Shown: in pieces, positions 4,995 to 7,917 of the stretch
How the letters are laid out: each line of letters opens with the position of its first letter
Numbering within the stretch: position 1 is the first letter of the stretch
From: Bacilli bacterium
Lineage (GTDB): Bacteria > Bacillota_I > Bacilli_A > RF39 > UBA660
Length of the DNA stretch: 7,917 nt
NCBI GenBank assembly: GCA_900757295.1
Contig: CAAENH010000110.1
Span: forward strand, 1-7,917
Reading direction: 5' to 3'
The notes under the pieces: generated by a model
Database searches by the model: none
Seen by the model: the letters and a program-made list of their open reading frames with translations, nothing else
Told to the model about the DNA's origin: nothing
Position numbers and translations under genes: made by a program

Positions 4995-6378
4995 ATTTTA
5001 ATTTAAAATAATTTTTCTTTTTAGAATACATATATAATATAGAAGCACCGCTAATTAATATTATTAAAGTAATTGTTCCTATCACTCCAGTTTTAGGATT
5101 ACTAATACTTTTTTTAGTTTCATCACAAGTAGCTGGATTATTATACATTTCAAAATTTTGAGTTTCATTTTTATTAGCAATATTTATTGTCTTATGAACG
5201 TTATTTGTTGTATCACAAATTGTATAAGTTCCCGCATCTATATTATCAATAGTATAAGCATTATTACTTGATGTCCAAGATTTAATAGTAGTTCCAGAAC
5301 AGCTTCCACCTTTAAATAACTTCATTGCTGCTTTTTCTATATATTTATTAGTACATTTATCTTTATAAGAAATAGATGCTTTTATTAAAATATTATCACA
5401 TGATCTTTCAGCACTTTTCATTTGAACTACTACATCTTTGTTGTCTATTGTTACCGTTTTACTAATATTATTTGTAACATCACAAACTGTATATGTTCCT
5501 GCAGTTAAACCACTAACTCCTTTAGTATCCTTTGAAGTAAAGCTAGCTATTTCACTTCCTGAGCAGCTATTTCCTGAATGAACTTTAATTGTTGCATTTT
5601 CAACATAATCATTTGTACAATAATCTAAATATTCTAATCCTAAATTATAAGTTTTAGGAGTTTCTTTTTTTATTGTTTCAAATAAAATTCCTGGAACTAC
5701 TTCTTGATAGTTTTTATCACTTGGAGTATATTTTACTGTTATATAGTCACTACTCCAATTACTTTCTATCTTAGAATTATTAGCTAATTCTAAAATATAT
5801 TTATATAAAGCTCCTTTATCAGTAGATACATCAAATGGATTATTATCACTCATCTCAAATCCATAAATATTTTGAACTTTCCATATTGCTAATTGCATAG
5901 CATAATAGTAATAAGCTAACCCTTTATCTTTATTATTTTGATAATCATCAAAACCTTTTTTTATAATATAAGCAATCTTTTTATCATTATTTAAACCTTC
6001 TTGGAATTCTGATAAACTATATTTTTTGCCAGTTGGCGCTAATGAATGATAGCCAACACAAAATACTAAAACTTTTACAGTACTGCCGTCTTTATTTTTT
6101 ACTTCAGTATATTTCCAAAATGGTTCCCATCCTGGATCCTTAGCAAATACACCTAAAGGATCAGATGATCCAAAGACTTTAACTCTAGACTCGCTATTAA
6201 GCCTGTATGAAGAAAATGTCATTTCAGCAGGTGCATCAGTGATTTTAGCATTTGTTCCATCACTATAAGCAAAATATTCTCCTGCAAATATATCTTCTGC
6301 TGATTCTGCTTTTACATAATTAATTCCTAAAACTACACTAAATATTAAAGTTGCAAATAATACTATTCTCTTTTTCAT
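4993..6378 (-). CDS. Sortase-anchored surface protein with thioester-type domain and two four-Cys repeats
   Basis: This 461-residue protein is probably a cell-wall adhesin. Residues 1-24 are a signal peptide (MKKRIVLFATLIFSVVLGIN, cleavage after YVKA). Residues about 30-235 look like a thioester (TQXA) domain. They contain VLVFCVGYH with Cys107, a P-x-G-x-x-Y stretch, and YYYAMQLAIWKV with Gln162. Cys and Gln are the residues that form the internal thioester in streptococcal adhesins, which bind host proteins covalently. The usual T/S before Gln is Met here. Two tandem repeats follow (about 244-328 and 331-419), each with four cysteines and an AGTYT(V/I)CD-TNN signature, resembling transthyretin/Cna-B-like stalk domains. 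The C-terminus is a sorting signal: NPKTG (427-431), a hydrophobic helix, then YSKKK. The start at ATG 6378 follows GGAGAGG. No sortase gene is in the window. I am confident of the surface location and less so of covalent binding. Confidence 0.85.
   Translation of the reverse strand: MKKRIVLFATLIFSVVLGINYVKAESAEDIFAGEYFAYSDGTNAKITDAPAEMTFSSYRLNSESRVKVFGSSDPLGVFAKDPGWEPFWKYTEVKNKDGSTVKVLVFCVGYHSLAPTGKKYSLSEFQEGLNNDKKIAYIIKKGFDDYQNNKDKGLAYYYYAMQLAIWKVQNIYGFEMSDNNPFDVSTDKGALYKYILELANNSKIESNWSSDYITVKYTPSDKNYQEVVPGILFETIKKETPKTYNLGLEYLDYCTNDYVENATIKVHSGNSCSGSEIASFTSKDTKGVSGLTAGTYTVCDVTNNISKTVTIDNKDVVVQMKSAERSCDNILIKASISYKDKCTNKYIEKAAMKLFKGGSCSGTTIKSWTSSNNAYTIDNIDAGTYTICDTTNNVHKTINIANKNETQNFEMYNNPATCDETKKSISNPKTGVIGTITLIILISGASILYMYSKKKNYFKLK
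5122..5388 (-). repeat. Second copy of tandem four-Cys domain in the surface protein
   Basis: This encodes residues about 331-419, with cysteines at 342, 360, 388 and 418. It shares CTN-YIE-A, GGSCSG and AGTYTICD-TNN blocks with the first copy. The copies clearly arose by duplication but have diverged. Confidence 0.8.
5395..5649 (-). repeat. First copy of tandem four-Cys domain in the surface protein
   Basis: This encodes residues about 244-328, with cysteines at 254, 272, 299 and 327. The first two Cys-Cys spacings (18 and 27) nearly match those of the second copy (18 and 28). Shared blocks are CTN-YVE-A, GNSCSG and AGTYTVCD-TNN. Confidence 0.8.
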
Positions 6379-6402
6379 ATCTACCTCTCCTAGTATATAT
6401 TT

Positions 6403-6411
6403 AGTATATCA
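6403..6411 (-). promoter_or_regulatory. Extended -10 promoter of the surface protein gene
   Basis: On the minus strand, TGATATACT matches the extended -10 form TGNTATAMT. The hexamer 17 bases upstream, ATGTTA, is a poor -35, as tolerated by extended -10 promoters. The predicted start, near 6396, gives a short leader before GGAGAGG and ATG 6378. A second TATACT at 6392-6397 is too close to the ribosome site. Confidence 0.55.
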
Positions 6412-6450
6412 TATATATTTATTATTAACATAAACCATGTAAATTATTAA

Positions 6451-7692
6451 TTAATTTTTGTAAATACTTGACATTGCATTTAAAACGGCAAGTTTTCCAT
6501 ATTCATATGTTAAAGATCCCTGCTGATAAGCAATATATGGAGATCTAAGTGGTCCATCACATGATATCTCCACAGATGAACCCTGAGTAAATGACCCAGA
6601 AGCCATAATTACTTTATCACTATATCCAGGCATTTCACTTGGCAATGCTAAAACATTAGAATCAATAGCTGAAGCTTGTTGAATACCTTGGACATATTTA
6701 ATTAACTCTTCTTCATTATTAAATATAATATTTTGAACTATATCTACTCTTGACTCACTAGAACTAGGTTCAACTTCTAAAAAAAGTTTTTCAGATATTC
6801 TAGAAGTTAATAATGCTACTTTCAAACTACTAGCAACAACACTGGGAGCCATATATAATCCTTGTAAAATTAGTTTATTAATTCCTAAAGTAGGTCCAAC
6901 TTCTTTTCCTTCACCAGGTAAAGTTAATCTTTCTGCACATAAGTTTATTAGATTCTTTTTCCCTACGATATAAGCTCCATTACTAGCAATTCCTCCACCT
7001 AAATTTTTAATTAAAGAACCAACTATAATATCTGCTCCTACTTCCAAAGGTGTCTTATCTTCAACAAATTCACAATAACAATTATCTACCATTATTATTA
7101 CATTTTTATCTATACTTCTAATTTCTTTAATAACTTTTTCTAGCTTTTTAATTGATAAACTTTTTCTAGTGGAATAACCTTTAGATCTTTGAATTTCAAT
7201 TAACTTGACTTTATTTTTAGTTAAATATTTTTTAATTTTATCATAATCAAAATCATCATTTACTAAATCAATTTGACCATATTTTATATTATATGACTTT
7301 AATGAACTATTATTATCTTTAATTCCAATAACTTCATGTAAAGTATCATATGGCAAACCACTAATTGATAACATCAAATCATTTGGCCTTAAGCAAGCAA
7401 ATAAAGCAACTGTTAATGCATGTGATCCTGAAATAAATTGATTTCTAACTAAAGCATCTTCTCCTTTTAAAACATCTGCAAATATATTTTCAATTGTTTC
7501 TCTTCCTAAATCTCCGTAGCCATATCCTGTTGTTTCAATAAAATGAGCTTCACTAACTTGAAATTTATGAAAAGCATTAATAACTTCTTGACTATTCTTT
7601 AAACATTGAATATCTATTTCTTTAAATTGATCATAAAGTTCTTTTTCACTTTCTTCACAAAGTGCTATTATTTCTTTTTTTATCTTTAACAT
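6451..7692 (-). CDS. ynbB: PLP-dependent methionine gamma-lyase/aluminium-resistance family protein (YnbB family)
   Basis: This 413-residue protein has the fold-type I aminotransferase architecture of the family often annotated as aluminium resistance or methionine gamma-lyase family protein. The glycine-rich phosphate-binding region is NQFISGSHALT (84-94). The cofactor aspartate is probably Asp203 in MVDNCYCEF, and the Schiff-base lysine is probably Lys229 in GSLIKNLGGG. Other recognisable blocks are GYGYGDLGRE (56-65), LPGEGKEVGPT (258-268) and SCDGPLRSPY (377-386). The length fits the family. The true substrate is not established; the family name is historical, and C-S lyase activity is only plausible. 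ATG 7692 lies within the last codons of the upstream dehydrogenase gene (ATGTTAA, 7-base overlap), so the two should be co-translated. GGTGG, six bases upstream, serves as the ribosome site. I see no clear terminator in the 72 bases after the stop. Confidence 0.88.
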   Translation of the reverse strand: MLKIKKEIIALCEESEKELYDQFKEIDIQCLKNSQEVINAFHKFQVSEAHFIETTGYGYGDLGRETIENIFADVLKGEDALVRNQFISGSHALTVALFACLRPNDLMLSISGLPYDTLHEVIGIKDNNSSLKSYNIKYGQIDLVNDDFDYDKIKKYLTKNKVKLIEIQRSKGYSTRKSLSIKKLEKVIKEIRSIDKNVIIMVDNCYCEFVEDKTPLEVGADIIVGSLIKNLGGGIASNGAYIVGKKNLINLCAERLTLPGEGKEVGPTLGINKLILQGLYMAPSVVASSLKVALLTSRISEKLFLEVEPSSSESRVDIVQNIIFNNEEELIKYVQGIQQASAIDSNVLALPSEMPGYSDKVIMASGSFTQGSSVEISCDGPLRSPYIAYQQGSLTYEYGKLAVLNAMSSIYKN

Positions 7693-7917
7693 TTTTTACC
7701 ACCATCAATTCTAATAATAGATTTATTAATATAACTAGCTTTATTACTTGCTAAAAATAAAGCTACATCAGCAACTTCTATTGGATCGGCAAATCTATTT
7801 AATAAAATTTTATCTTGTTCTTCTTTTATTATATTAGGATCCATTTCTAATACTGGCTGAGTATTTATCCATCCCGGTGCAATAACATTTACTCTAATAT
7901 CTGGAGCAAGTAAATCA
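7686..7917 (-). CDS. Short-chain dehydrogenase/reductase (FabG-like), C-terminal part
   Basis: The last 76 residues of a Rossmann-fold NAD(P)-dependent oxidoreductase enter from the right edge. Diagnostic SDR blocks are IRVNVIAPGWINT (residues 7-19 of the visible part; PGW-N-T follows the catalytic helix), RFADPIEVADVALFLAS and the terminal IRIDGG. The catalytic Ser-Tyr-Lys and the cofactor-binding glycine motif lie outside the window, so substrate and specificity (acyl-carrier-protein reductase or another alcohol dehydrogenase) cannot be decided. The stop TAA (7688-7686) overlaps the start of the PLP-enzyme gene, which points to an operon. Confidence 0.9.
   Translation of the reverse strand, partial: DLLAPDIRVNVIAPGWINTQPVLEMDPNIIKEEQDKILLNRFADPIEVADVALFLASNKASYINKSIIRIDGGKKC

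Noticed and set aside
6379..6450. Terminator after the YnbB-family gene
   Set aside because: Only short, AT-only inverted repeats occur here, with no stable stem and T tract.
1..7917. Mollicute-type genetic code (TGA as Trp)
   Set aside because: All the complete genes read through with TGG as Trp and end in TAA, and sporulation genes are present.
1..7917. CRISPR arrays, insertion sequences, tRNA or rRNA genes
   Set aside because: No regularly spaced repeats, transposase frames, terminal inverted repeats or RNA-gene signatures were seen. Intergenic gaps are all short and explained by promoters and terminators.

Overview
This AT-rich window reads as chromosomal DNA from a low-GC, spore-forming member of the Firmicutes, most likely an uncultured gut relative of the Bacilli. 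The evidence is a LonA protease, a SpoVID/YsxE-type spore-coat gene pair, two YjcZ-like microproteins, a PrsA-type foldase lipoprotein, and a surface protein with a sortase signal. Shine-Dalgarno sequences are strong (AAGGAGG) and all stops are TAA. No frame reads through TGA, so the standard bacterial code fits. The assignment to Bacilli rests mainly on SpoVID/YsxE and is inference.

Layout, left to right. Positions 1-342 hold the N-terminal part of a YsxE-like coat kinase-fold protein (minus strand, cut by the window edge). It overlaps the end of a compact SpoVID-like protein (335-1030, minus). Upstream of these is lon (1084-3405, minus), with its own sigma-A-type promoter and a hairpin terminator separating it from spoVID. 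Next is a two-gene cluster of tiny one-helix membrane proteins (3532-3669 and 3699-3785, minus) that ends in a terminator. A divergent promoter region follows, then prsA, the only plus-strand gene (3909-4943). prsA converges with a cell-wall-anchored thioester adhesin (4993-6378, minus); two hairpins occupy the space between them. The right end carries a PLP-dependent methionine gamma-lyase/aluminium-resistance family protein (YnbB family, 6451-7692, minus), which overlaps the end of a short-chain dehydrogenase (7686 to the edge, minus).

How the genes relate. In Bacillus subtilis, lonA, spoVID and ysxE lie in the same neighbourhood, separated by ysxC and hem genes. Here lon sits directly next to spoVID-ysxE, which looks like a condensed version of that locus. 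The YjcZ-like microproteins add to the sporulation theme. PrsA would help fold exported proteins, plausibly including the neighbouring adhesin, but nothing in the sequence proves that link.

The most unusual item is the adhesin. It combines an N-terminal Cys-Gln thioester-type domain, two tandem four-cysteine beta-sandwich-like repeats that end in AGTYT(V/I)CD, and an NPKTG sorting motif. I found no CRISPR array, transposon, tRNA or rRNA, and no clear undescribed multi-gene system.
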